DNA from: Proteobacteria bacterium UBA6522
Lineage (GTDB): Bacteria; Pseudomonadota; Gammaproteobacteria; Steroidobacterales; Rariloculaceae
Assembly (NCBI GenBank): GCA_002434915.1
Contig: DJLG01000183.1
Coordinates: 1 to 17,214, forward strand
DNA length: 17,214 bases
Direction of reading: 5' to 3'
The first letter of the stretch is position 1. Each line of letters begins with the position of its first letter. The translations under genes and the position numbers were made by a program. Shown here piece by piece: positions 1 through 7,637 of the stretch. The notes beneath the pieces were generated by a model. That model did no database searches and was not told where the DNA came from. It saw only the letters and a list, made by a program, of their open reading frames with translations.

Positions 1-2
1 CA

Positions 3-1508
3 GTTTCAAATGAACTTCCGCCCTTAGCACTTCTTGATGACTCGCCTTCTAGTGTGGGTGGTTATTCTGCTGATGCTTTAGAGGCAATGTCTAGACTTGT
101 AGAACTAAAACTTGCTGATTTTGGTATTGAAGTAGAAGTGGTTTCAGTCCAGCCAGGCCCAGTTGTTACGCGATTTGAACTTAAGCCTTCACCAGGTCTA
201 AAAGCCAGCAAGATTAGTAGCCTTTCTCAGGATCTAGCTCGCTCTCTATCTACAGTTAGCGTTCGGGTTGTGGAGGTAATACCGGGGAAGCCCTATGTTG
301 GTTTAGAAATTCCAAATGAAGTGCGAGAACTGGTTTCTTTAGGTGAGATCATTAAATCTGAAGTTTATGACAAACTGACCTCACCTCTTACTTTGGCGTT
401 AGGTAAGGATATAGGCGGTCAGCCAATGGTTGCTGATCTTGGGAGGATGCCTCATCTATTAATTGCTGGAACTACCGGTTCGGGTAAGTCAGTTGCGCTT
501 AATGCGATGGTGCTAAGTTTGTTATATAAATCTTCGCCTGAGCATGTTCGCTTAATCATGATTGATCCCAAGATGCTGGAGTTATCGGTATATGAGGGTA
601 TTCCTCACCTGCTCGCACCAGTCGTAACCGACATGAAAGAGGCAGCTAATGCACTTCGGTGGTGTGTTGCTCAAATGGAACATCGTTATGCTCTTATGGC
701 GGCTTTGGGTGTGAGACATATTTCAAGCTATAACCGTAAGGTTAATGAAGCTATAAATAAGGGTGAGCCAATACCCGATCCTACTTTTAAGCCGGAGGAA
801 GAGTTGGAGCAGACCCCCCCTTTATTGCAGCCATTACCTAATATAGTGGTAATTATTGATGAGCTTGCGGATATGATGATGATAGTGGGTAAAAAGGTGG
901 AGGAACTAATCGCTAGATTAGCTCAAAAAGCACGAGCTTCCGGAATCCACATGATTGTTGCTACCCAGAGACCTTCGGTAGATGTAATTACCGGACTTAT
1001 CAAAGCAAACATTCCTTGTAGGATTGCTTTTCAAGTATCAGCTAAAGTGGATTCTCGAACTATTCTCGATCAATCTGGAGCTGAGAATCTTCTTGGTCAT
1101 GGTGATATGTTGTATTTGCCAGTAGGAGCTTCAACTCCAACTAGAATTCATGGGGCTTTTGTTTCTGATAATGAGGTTCATACGGTTGTAAAGAGTCTTC
1201 GTGCTAGCGGAGGGCCTTCATTTGTCGATGATGTCCTTTCTGGCCCTAGCGAGGCTATTCCTGGGATTGACCCTCCGTCTCCTTCAGGGGAGTTGGACGG
1301 CGAGCAGGATCCGCTTTACGATCAAGCAGTTCGCATTGTTACCGAGACACGTAAAGCATCAATCTCCGGCGTTCAACGCCGTTTAAAGATTGGTTATAAC
1401 CGTGCTGCACGGATGGTCGAAACTATGGAGGAGGCAGGCATAGTTGGAAGCCTGCAAACTAATGGATCTAGGGAAGTTATTGCGCCACCACCTCCCGACG
1501 GAGATTAA
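3..1508 (+). CDS. ftsK: DNA translocase FtsK, C-terminal part (5' end outside window)
   Basis: FtsK is the septum-anchored DNA pump that moves chromosome termini and activates XerCD recombination at dif. The frame is open to the left edge, so the visible 501 residues lack the membrane domain and most of the linker. The first residues (NELPPLALLDD) match the end of the linker, where the motor begins. Walker A is GTTGSGKS at visible residues 156-163 and Walker B is VVIIDE near 282-287, followed by the RecA-like core (ATQRPSVDVITG). The last ~63 residues form the winged-helix gamma domain that reads KOPS sequences (SISGVQRRLKIGYNRAARM). The GTG at 54 is internal and is not the start. The 3' end overlaps lolA, as in the usual gammaproteobacterial order. 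The motor and gamma domains look intact. Confidence 0.97.
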   Translation, partial: VSNELPPLALLDDSPSSVGGYSADALEAMSRLVELKLADFGIEVEVVSVQPGPVVTRFELKPSPGLKASKISSLSQDLARSLSTVSVRVVEVIPGKPYVGLEIPNEVRELVSLGEIIKSEVYDKLTSPLTLALGKDIGGQPMVADLGRMPHLLIAGTTGSGKSVALNAMVLSLLYKSSPEHVRLIMIDPKMLELSVYEGIPHLLAPVVTDMKEAANALRWCVAQMEHRYALMAALGVRHISSYNRKVNEAINKGEPIPDPTFKPEEELEQTPPLLQPLPNIVVIIDELADMMMIVGKKVEELIARLAQKARASGIHMIVATQRPSVDVITGLIKANIPCRIAFQVSAKVDSRTILDQSGAENLLGHGDMLYLPVGASTPTRIHGAFVSDNEVHTVVKSLRASGGPSFVDDVLSGPSEAIPGIDPPSPSGELDGEQDPLYDQAVRIVTETRKASISGVQRRLKIGYNRAARMVETMEEAGIVGSLQTNGSREVIAPPPPDGD

Positions 1509-2169
1509 TTTTCGTCGTTTTCTTTTTGCGGCTTGTGTTGCTGTTCTATCTTCGCACTTAGCCGCACAAACTGAAGAATTAGCGTCTGATCTAGATGGCC
1601 TAGAATCTTTAGAGGTATTTATTGGGTCAATAATGACAATGCGCGCCGATTTTCAGCAATTGCTTTGGAATTCGGAGGGAGAAATAATCGAACAAGCACA
1701 GGGAATGGTTTTGCTGAAACGTCCTAATCGCTTTGTTTGGAGTTATCAGTCCCCATTCGAGCAGCAAATAGTCGCAGATGGTGAGAATCTATGGGTTTAT
1801 GATGTTGATCTGGATCAGGTAACAGTTAATCCTTTAGATGAGATTATTGATGCTACACCAGCGATGTTGCTAAGTGGTGGCCAGGACATGCTCGAGGTGT
1901 TCGAAGTATTGAATGTTGTTTCCATTGATCAGATCAATTGGGTAGAACTTCGGCCGAGGAATATAGGATCTGGTTTTAGCAATATTCGTCTTGGTTTTAA
2001 TAAAGGTGAGCTTTTTAAATTGGAGCTTCTTGATGGGCTTAACCAGTTAACTGAGATGGAGTTTTCGAGACTTGAACCTAATCCTGAGCTTATGGACGAT
2101 TTATTCGATTTTTCTCCGCCTAGAGGCACAGCAATTATTGGGCAACAAGCTAATAGGGATGAGGGGTAG
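1462..2169 (+). CDS. lolA: Outer-membrane lipoprotein carrier protein LolA
   Basis: LolA is the periplasmic chaperone that takes lipoproteins from LolCDE to LolB at the outer membrane. With the ATG at 1462 the product is 235 residues. It has a basic N-region (NFRR), a hydrophobic stretch (FLFAACVAVL) and a likely cleavage after LAA at residue 35. The mature part shows LolA family signatures: RADFQQ, KRPNRFVWSY, the IVADGENLWVYD segment and DLDQVTVNPL, with a final FDFSPPRGT-like strand. The start is uncertain. ATG 1462 overlaps ftsK by 47 bases; TTG 1480 and TTG 1444 are alternatives, and no methionine codon lies closer to the signal peptide. It follows ftsK and is followed four bases later by a VanZ-like gene, so it is probably co-transcribed with both. 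Confidence 0.92.
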   Translation: MDLGKLLRHHLPTEINFRRFLFAACVAVLSSHLAAQTEELASDLDGLESLEVFIGSIMTMRADFQQLLWNSEGEIIEQAQGMVLLKRPNRFVWSYQSPFEQQIVADGENLWVYDVDLDQVTVNPLDEIIDATPAMLLSGGQDMLEVFEVLNVVSIDQINWVELRPRNIGSGFSNIRLGFNKGELFKLELLDGLNQLTEMEFSRLEPNPELMDDLFDFSPPRGTAIIGQQANRDEG

Positions 2170-2173
2170 TTAG

Positions 2174-2560
2174 GTGCTATCTCTTCATTATCCTATAGCG
2201 TGGTGGTTACCTGGTTTTGGTTTTTTAGTACTAGTTGCTACCGGAAGCCTTATCCCTGCAGGAGGGGTTATAACTGGTTTTGAGCATGCAGATAAAATTG
2301 TACATGCGTTTTCTTATTTTATTTTAATGATTTGGTTCACTGGACTATATGCTAAAGGAGAGGGTAAAAAGATCGCGCTTTTTCTTATTTTTTTTGGGAT
2401 ATTGCTAGAATTTATACAGGCACGTTTGCCTTATCGTTTTTTTGATCCATTTGATCTAATTGCAAACGCTATTGGTATTTTCTTTGGACTATTTTTGTCT
2501 AATATTGCATTAGGTGGTTGGTGTAAGCGCGTTGAGATTTTAATGGAAAATCATGATTAA
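2174..2560 (+). CDS. VanZ-like family small integral membrane protein
   Basis: This 128-residue protein has four predicted membrane segments, at about residues 8-25, 41-60, 66-82 and 95-113. The polar signatures between them are of VanZ type: HADKIVHAFSYF at the start of helix 2, GILLEFIQ in helix 3 and RFFDPFDLIANAIG before helix 4. VanZ itself gives low-level teicoplanin resistance, but most chromosomal members have no known function, so no resistance role is claimed. The start is GTG at 2174, with a good GAGGGG ribosome site at 2161-2166. It lies between lolA and serS, where E. coli and many relatives have rarA. Four bases separate it from lolA and 15 from serS, so it should belong to the same transcript. 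Confidence 0.8.
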   Translation: MLSLHYPIAWWLPGFGFLVLVATGSLIPAGGVITGFEHADKIVHAFSYFILMIWFTGLYAKGEGKKIALFLIFFGILLEFIQARLPYRFFDPFDLIANAIGIFFGLFLSNIALGGWCKRVEILMENHD

Positions 2561-2575
2561 TATGAGATTTATTTA

Positions 2576-3853
2576 ATGCTAGACCCTAGGCTACTACGGA
2601 GTGATTTAATCGGTGTAACAAAAAACTTGTTGCGACGAGGGTTTGTTTTAGACAATGATTTTTATCAAGGTCTAGAAAATGAACGTAAGACTCTACAGAG
2701 TAAAGTTGAGGAGTTGCGGCATAACCGGAATGAAAGATCTAAAGCTATTGGACAGGCAAAGGCTGCAGGTAATGATATAGAACCACTAAAAGCTGAAGTT
2801 GAAAATCTTGGTAGTATGCTTTCTGCTTCAGAATCAAGATTACGTGATTTACAGATTGAGTTAGATCGTTTTCTTTCAGAAGTGCCTAATTTACTCCATG
2901 AGTCTGTCCCGTCTGGGTTAGATGAGGGTTCTAATGAGGTTATTAGAAGTTGGGGTGATCCGAGAGATTTTAGTTTTAAGCCAAAAGATCATGTGGTTCT
3001 AGGCGAAGGGCTTGGCTTAATAGACTTTGATGCAGCTAGTAAAATATCTGGTAGCAGGTTTGTTGTTCTGAGGGGGGTGTTAGCTCGCTTACATCGTGCC
3101 TTAACTCAGCTTATGTTAGATATTCACATCGATGATCACAGCTATATAGAAAATTATGTTCCATACCTTGTGAATGATGATTCCCTATTTGGAACTGGCC
3201 AGTTGCCTAAATTTTCTGATGATCTTTTTTCTCTCTCAGGTGAAAAAGCATTACGGTTAATTCCTACTGCTGAAGTTCCTCTTAGTAATCTCGTGCGTGA
3301 TTGTATCCTTGAGCCTAAGGATATTCCCATGCGTTTAGTTGCACACACACCATGTTTTCGTTCTGAAGCGGGTTCTTATGGCCGGGATACACGAGGAATG
3401 ATTCGACAGCATCAGTTTGAGAAAGTTGAACTTGTCCACATTACTTCTTCAGAGGACTCATACCGTTCTTTAGAGGAGCTTTTATCCCATGCAGAGGTAA
3501 TTCTTCAGCGACTAGAGTTACCCTACAGAGTTATGAGTTTATGTGCAGGTGATACCGGATTTTCGTCTGCAAAAACCTACGATATAGAAGTCTGGTTACC
3601 AGGCCAAGAAAAATATCGTGAGATTTCTTCCTGTAGTAATTGTGAATCATTTCAGACGAGACGTATGCATTCTAGATGGCGTAATCCAGAGACGGGTAAA
3701 CCAGAGCTTCTGCATACATTAAATGGGTCGGGTGTTGCTGTAGGACGCGCCCTTATCGCAGTGATGGAAAACTATCAGCAGGAAGACGGTACAGTAACTA
3801 TTCCAGAGGTGCTGCGACCTTATATGTCTGGTCTCGAAAAAATCAAGAATTGA
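2576..3853 (+). CDS. serS: Serine--tRNA ligase
   Basis: SerS charges tRNA-Ser (and tRNA-Sec where present) with serine in the cytoplasm. The 425-residue product has the usual bacterial length. Residues ~1-105 form the antiparallel coiled-coil arm that grips the long variable arm of tRNA-Ser, rich in Glu, Lys and Leu with heptad-like spacing. The class II catalytic domain follows: TAEVPL, motif 2 starting at P259 (PCFRSEAGSYGRDTRGM), and motif 3 around residues 382-402 with NGSGVAVGRALIAVMENYQ. SSCSNCESFQTRR before motif 3 is also typical. ATG 2576 gives the standard N-terminus (MLDPRLLR), although the upstream ribosome site is weak. It closes the ftsK-lolA-VanZ-serS run, and its stop lies only seven bases from the stop of the convergent gene. 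Confidence 0.98.
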   Translation: MLDPRLLRSDLIGVTKNLLRRGFVLDNDFYQGLENERKTLQSKVEELRHNRNERSKAIGQAKAAGNDIEPLKAEVENLGSMLSASESRLRDLQIELDRFLSEVPNLLHESVPSGLDEGSNEVIRSWGDPRDFSFKPKDHVVLGEGLGLIDFDAASKISGSRFVVLRGVLARLHRALTQLMLDIHIDDHSYIENYVPYLVNDDSLFGTGQLPKFSDDLFSLSGEKALRLIPTAEVPLSNLVRDCILEPKDIPMRLVAHTPCFRSEAGSYGRDTRGMIRQHQFEKVELVHITSSEDSYRSLEELLSHAEVILQRLELPYRVMSLCAGDTGFSSAKTYDIEVWLPGQEKYREISSCSNCESFQTRRMHSRWRNPETGKPELLHTLNGSGVAVGRALIAVMENYQQEDGTVTIPEVLRPYMSGLEKIKN

Positions 3854-3860
3854 GATAAAT

Positions 3861-4421
3861 TTAAAGTCTCTGAATTTGTGCATTTCGAAATCGAACGATA
3901 CCACTGCCATATTGAAGTGTAAGTGGGCCATCAGAAAAGGTGTCGTTATCCATATCTACTGTAATTACTCCATTCATCATGACCAAAATTCGGCTACCTT
4001 CAGCTCGAATTTCGAATGTATTCCACTGGCCACCTGCGTTGATTTGCACAGCGGGCGCAGCAAAATATACGATTCCACCGGTGCGGTAAGTTTGATCAGG
4101 TCGTTGGTCAAAGATATTGACTTCATAGCATGTATCAGGGGTAATCATTTCTGGATTCTGACAACGAATAAATATGCCACTGTTGGCTGAATCATCAACC
4201 CAAAAATCTACATTGAGTACGAAGTTAGCATAGGAGTTTTGGGTGACTAGGTGCCCGCTACCACTATTTGCCTCAACAACATCTTCAGAAATATTCCAGT
4301 TAGCATCGCCTAGTTGATCAAAACTATCTAAGTTTGATCCATCGAATAGTATTGTTTGTGCAAAAACTGTATTACCGATTAGCAGAATTGACGTCAGTAG
4401 CGCTATGAATACGTGCTTCAT
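3861..4421 (-). CDS. Exported DUF1080 (3-keto-disaccharide hydrolase-like) protein
   Basis: This 186-residue protein starts with a clear signal peptide (MKHVFIALLTSILLIGNTVFA, cleavage near A21) and is otherwise one beta-sandwich domain of the DUF1080 type. Family features are the opening LFDGSNLDSFD, the SGIFIRCQ strand, YEVNIFDQRP, TGGIVYF, and the closing WNTFEIRAEGSRILVMMNG segment. Some DUF1080 proteins hydrolyse 3-keto-glycosides and related glycans, but many members are uncharacterised, so the substrate is unknown. Two cysteines, C87 and C98, could form a disulfide in the periplasm. A strong ribosome site (GGGGAAAG) precedes the ATG. The gene is transcribed alone, tail to tail with serS. 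Confidence 0.85.
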   Translation of the reverse strand: MKHVFIALLTSILLIGNTVFAQTILFDGSNLDSFDQLGDANWNISEDVVEANSGSGHLVTQNSYANFVLNVDFWVDDSANSGIFIRCQNPEMITPDTCYEVNIFDQRPDQTYRTGGIVYFAAPAVQINAGGQWNTFEIRAEGSRILVMMNGVITVDMDNDTFSDGPLTLQYGSGIVRFRNAQIQRL

Positions 4422-4445
4422 TACTTTCCCCTACACAATTTAATA

Positions 4446-4451
4446 ATTATA
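4446..4451 (-). promoter_or_regulatory. Candidate -10 element for the DUF1080 gene
   Basis: Read on the minus strand this is a perfect TATAAT hexamer, 24 bases upstream of the start codon at 4421 and ahead of the GGGGAAAG ribosome site. No good -35 hexamer sits 16-18 bases further upstream, so the call rests on the -10 alone in an AT-rich gap. Confidence 0.3.
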
Positions 4452-4715
4452 GTTCTTTGTCTATGATACTTGGAGTTGACCTTTAGAGTATATGGCCTTG
4501 GAAGGCTCACTACACCCTTAATAAAAACCACAAACTAAAGTTTTCTTGAAGCCTTTTGACTGTTTATTCGACAAGCTAGTGTAAGTTGATAGGCAACCAA
4601 ATAAGGACTTTTGCCGCTCTGATGAGGTTTAATAACTATCATCAGAACTGAAATAGAAATAACGTTATGAAAACATGGGCCACAGTGATTATTGGATATA
4701 ACTTAGTCTTTATAT

Positions 4716-5861
4716 ATGAAGCTTAGAAATTATGATGTCGTGATAGTTGGAGCAGGTGTTTTTGGTATCTGGTCAGCATCTAAGTTACACAATGCGGGTA
4801 AGCGCGTTGCAGTTGTGGATTTTGGAGGTCCCGCTCATGTTCTTGCGTCATCGGGGGGTGAGAGCCGCGTTACTCGATGTAGTTATGGTGAGGACGAGAC
4901 TTACACTGAATGGGCATTTCGTTCTATTAGTGATTGGCAAGCTATTTCGGCAAAAACTACAACGCCAATTTTTCACCAGGTAGGCGTTCTAAGACTACAC
5001 AAAGAAAACGATGAGTCCATTAAAGCAAGCAAACGTTTATTAGCCCAATATGACATACCTTTTACTACATTATCGCCTAGCAAGTTAAGAGATCAGTTTC
5101 CGGTAATGCAGGTTAGAGATGATGAGGCTGGTTTTTTTGAGCCTCAGGGGGGCGCACTGATGGCTAAAAGATCAGTGCAGCTTTTAGCTGCTAATTTAGC
5201 TGAATCCGGCGTAACGTTCCTCTCAGGGTTAGTATCGCCTATTAGTATTCAACAAGGACATCAGGGAGTGCTACCTTCGGTTGAGACGGTTGATGGTCAG
5301 CAACTTAAGGCTGAACAGTTTGTTTTTGCATGTGGTCCTTGGTTAGATCAAGTCTGTCCTGACGCAATGTCTGGACGCTTATTTATTACCCGACAAGAAG
5401 TTTTCTTTTTTGCAACTGATGTTGATACTGCAGGTGCTTTGCCTGTCTGGAGTGATTTACCTTTCTATGGTTTCCCAAGCTTTGAAGGTCGAGGGTTTAA
5501 AGTAGCAAATGACACACATGGGCATTTTATCAACCCCGATACTGAGGACCGGAATGCTAGTAAAAAAGGTGAAGCAGATGCTAGAGCCTATCTTCATAAT
5601 CGCTTTCCTGAATTTGCTGATGCTCCTTTAAGTGAAACTAGAGTCTGTCAATATGAGAATAGTTCAGATGGGCATTTTCTTATGGATCGACATCCAGGCT
5701 TTGAGAACGTCTGGCTTGTAGGTTGTGGATCTGGGCATGGTTTTAAGCATGGGCCAGCAGTGGGAGATCATGTTCTTAACTTAATTAACCGTACATCAGA
5801 ACCACAAGAACCTTTTTTATTAGGATCTAAAGGGTTACAGCAAGATCGTATTGTTCTATGA
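4716..5861 (+). CDS. FAD-dependent oxidoreductase of the monomeric sarcosine oxidase / N-methyltryptophan oxidase family
   Basis: This 381-residue flavoprotein belongs to the DAO superfamily. The N-terminal dinucleotide fold is YDVVIVGAGVFG (G12, G14, G17) with the acidic end of strand 2 at VVDFGG. SSGGESRVTR near residue 50 matches the flavin-contacting loop of monomeric sarcosine oxidases, and the C-terminal block ENVWLVGCGSGHGFKHGP is typical of the family. Cys311 in RVCQYENSSDGHF aligns with the cysteine that binds FAD covalently in MSOX and MTOX. Family enzymes oxidise N-methyl amino acids such as sarcosine, making formaldehyde and H2O2; the substrate here is not determined. There is no signal peptide, so it is cytoplasmic. 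The ATG lacks a clear Shine-Dalgarno site, but it gives the natural N-terminus. The gene is not tightly linked to its neighbours. Confidence 0.85.
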   Translation: MKLRNYDVVIVGAGVFGIWSASKLHNAGKRVAVVDFGGPAHVLASSGGESRVTRCSYGEDETYTEWAFRSISDWQAISAKTTTPIFHQVGVLRLHKENDESIKASKRLLAQYDIPFTTLSPSKLRDQFPVMQVRDDEAGFFEPQGGALMAKRSVQLLAANLAESGVTFLSGLVSPISIQQGHQGVLPSVETVDGQQLKAEQFVFACGPWLDQVCPDAMSGRLFITRQEVFFFATDVDTAGALPVWSDLPFYGFPSFEGRGFKVANDTHGHFINPDTEDRNASKKGEADARAYLHNRFPEFADAPLSETRVCQYENSSDGHFLMDRHPGFENVWLVGCGSGHGFKHGPAVGDHVLNLINRTSEPQEPFLLGSKGLQQDRIVL

Positions 5862-5862
5862 G

Positions 5863-5880
5863 GTAGTTAGATCTAACAAC
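5863..5880. repeat. Short near-palindrome after the flavoprotein gene
   Basis: GTTAGATCTAAC at 5866-5877 is a perfect 12-bp palindrome and extends to 18 bp with one mismatch pair. It has no loop and no T-run, so it does not read as an intrinsic terminator. It could be a protein-binding site or chance. Confidence 0.25.
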
Positions 5881-5970
5881 ATGTTACGATTTCATGCTAT
5901 CAGAAAATATATTTAGTTAAATACAGATATAACTTTTTTGTCTTAAGTTTGGTGTTGTAGGGGGAAGATT

Positions 5971-6684
5971 ATGAGATATGGCATTTTAATAACATTGGTT
6001 TTGCTCAACTCTGCATTCATGCAAACGACATTTGCTCAGAGTGAAGATTGGCCAGTTGCGATGGATAAGGCGCCGTTTCATGTACCAATATTCTCCAATG
6101 ACTACATGACATTGATTCGTATCAATTACCCACCTGGACGGACTACGGGTATGCACACGCACTTTTATGATTCGGTATCTGTAAACCTTTCACCAGCTTT
6201 GCGTACAAGTCAGCAATACAAGTCGTCTGAGATAGTTGGACCATCTGCTAGTCAACCAGTTCCAGGTCGCACGAACTTTAACAATGTGACTGAGAGAGGG
6301 GTCTATGCCCATAAGTCAGTGAATGTTGGGCCGACACCATTTCATAGTGTTGCGATCATGCTTAAAGATCGAAGTGAAAGCGGGCCTGATGTCTCAGATA
6401 GATCAGAGATTTCTGGATACTCTCAGATCTTAGATAATGATCGTCTAAGGGCCTGGCGTGTCATTTTAGCGCCAGGTGAAGAACTTGCTGAGATTACACA
6501 AACAGCTCCTGGACTTAGAGTCTATGTTCGAGGGGGTGTTTTGGATGAATTGGTACCTGGGTCTGCAGCACGTGGAATGGCGCCTTTTACTGGTGAGTTT
6601 ATTTGGCAAGATGCCGGACAGACAAGGGCGCTTAGTAATACGGGATCTACCATTGTTGAATTTGTTGAATTTGAGTTTAAATAG
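5971..6684 (+). CDS. Exported bicupin-like protein of unknown function
   Basis: This 237-residue protein has a signal peptide with likely cleavage at TTFA|QS (after A22) and then two cupin-like halves. The first half carries a cupin motif, PPGRTTGMHTHFYDSVSVNLS, with possible metal ligands H62 and H64. The second half (RAWRVILAPGEELAE onward) keeps the strand pattern and the closing GEFIWQDAG but lacks the HxH pair, so only one metal site is likely. No specific family is recognised and no substrate is proposed. The ribosome site is strong (AGGGGGA at 5959-5965). It lies 109 bases after the flavoprotein gene on the same strand, which may or may not mean a shared transcript. Confidence 0.7.
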   Translation: MRYGILITLVLLNSAFMQTTFAQSEDWPVAMDKAPFHVPIFSNDYMTLIRINYPPGRTTGMHTHFYDSVSVNLSPALRTSQQYKSSEIVGPSASQPVPGRTNFNNVTERGVYAHKSVNVGPTPFHSVAIMLKDRSESGPDVSDRSEISGYSQILDNDRLRAWRVILAPGEELAEITQTAPGLRVYVRGGVLDELVPGSAARGMAPFTGEFIWQDAGQTRALSNTGSTIVEFVEFEFK

Positions 6685-6811
6685 ATCTAGAACTCACCAG
6701 AGATTTTTATTGTGAAATTACGGAAATATTAGATAGTTGTGTAAGAGCATTCTCCCTGTGTACTGCCTATCTACTAAGACACACTGCTTCAATTCATATC
6801 TCGATATTAAA

Positions 6812-6974
6812 TAAGCGAACACAGGTAGGAGTCAGAGGCAGGGGGAACCATAAAGTTTACCTGGGTCTTAGGTAAACTCGAGTAGGAGGTAATAACTGAC
6901 AACCGATGAGAAATAAATATGCCGGTATTTATCCCACTCGATGGAAACCTCCGACTCCTACCTGTGTTCGCTTA
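6812..6974. mobile_element. MITE-like element with 22-bp perfect terminal inverted repeats
   Basis: The left arm 6812-6833 and right arm 6953-6974 are exact reverse complements (22 of 22); allowing one mismatch pair the match extends to 6838 and 6948. The outermost two bases of each arm are TA, so the element can be read as 159 bp (6814-6972) flanked by a TA duplication, the target of IS630/Tc1-type transposases. TA is palindromic, so this is suggestive and not proof. No open reading frame fits inside, so the element would depend on a transposase elsewhere. It sits between the stops of two convergent genes, where insertion is harmless and where its strong dyad could also end transcripts from both sides. 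The rest of the 389-base gap (6685-6811 and 6975-7073) shows no gene. A large REP-type repeat or a structured RNA is the alternative. Confidence 0.6.
6854..6878. repeat. Internal stem-loop within the MITE-like element
   Basis: A perfect 9-bp stem (AGTTTACCT with AGGTAAACT) encloses a 7-base loop. A second internal hairpin, ATAAATA with TATTTAT, lies at 6913-6932. The short arms at 6879-6883 and 6936-6940 are also complementary, so the whole element can fold as a branched structure under the terminal stem. Confidence 0.6.
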
Positions 6975-7073
6975 AAAATATTCAACGATATTTCACGGCT
7001 TTATCGCTGCTATCATTTAAATAGTAGTGGTCTCACTTGAGACGTAGTTGCTCGTATTAGTTTAGACAGTTCC

Positions 7074-7541
7074 TTATTCTACGGCTGCTGCACCTGCGTC
7101 GCAGGCTATCTCATCGTTGTCACCGGTATCACCCGAACAACCCAATGCTCCAATAATTTGACCGTTCACGACAATAGGCACGCCACCTGGTGAACCAACG
7201 ACTCCTGGTAGTGTTACAAGCGCGGGGTTATTGACGATACCTTGCGCGAATGCCCGCGTAGGTCGTCGAAAACCAGCAGATGCCCGGGCTTTGGCCAGAG
7301 AGACATTGATGGAGGCGAGTTGTGTACCGTCGACTTTCTCGAAGTAAACAAGATGGCCTGCCGGATCGACAATGCTCAGAGCCATTCGCCAACCGTTTTC
7401 ATTCATCGTTTCAATTGCAGCAGCAGCAGCTACCTTGGCTTGCTGGGCAGTAATAGTCGGACCGTATTCCTGAGCAAATGTAGTGCTTCCGATAATCAAT
7501 GCGAGACTGGAGATCGTAAGCTTGGTGATTGTGCGTTTCAT
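7074..7541 (-). CDS. Exported HbpS/GlcG-like protein (DUF336, haem-degrading/haem-binding family)
   Basis: The 155-residue product has a signal peptide (cleavage near A23, TTFA|QEYG) and one GlcG/HbpS domain. Family hallmarks are the helix with AKVAAAAAIETMNENGW, the strand ALSIVDPAGHLVYFEKVDG, the SLAKARASAGFRRPT helix, the glycine-rich SPGGVPIVVNGQIIGALG turn, and the end SGDTGDNDEIACDAGAAA. HbpS of Streptomyces binds haem outside the cell, while GlcG sits in glycolate operons; most members have no proven role. Cys135 and Cys147 are unusual additions within the conserved C-terminal segment. A good ribosome site (AAGG, five bases before ATG) supports the start. It is divergent from the zur-type gene and may share its control region. 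Confidence 0.85.
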   Translation of the reverse strand: MKRTITKLTISSLALIIGSTTFAQEYGPTITAQQAKVAAAAAIETMNENGWRMALSIVDPAGHLVYFEKVDGTQLASINVSLAKARASAGFRRPTRAFAQGIVNNPALVTLPGVVGSPGGVPIVVNGQIIGALGCSGDTGDNDEIACDAGAAAVE

Positions 7542-7637
7542 TTAACCTTACCTCTAAGATTGAATTTTTGGAAAAATCTTATTAACGGTCCACGTATAGT
7601 TCATGCTTTGTCTGGCAGTGGCTTATTAAATGTACCT

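Noticed and set aside
2174..2560. Glycopeptide resistance determinant
   Set aside because: Only VanZ-family resemblance is present; there is no vanHAX or regulator, and the gene sits in a housekeeping operon.
6812..6974. Integron attC site or CRISPR fragment
   Set aside because: The ends do not fit the attC core sites (RYYYAAC and GTTRRRY), and there are no direct repeats with spacers; it is one inverted-repeat unit.
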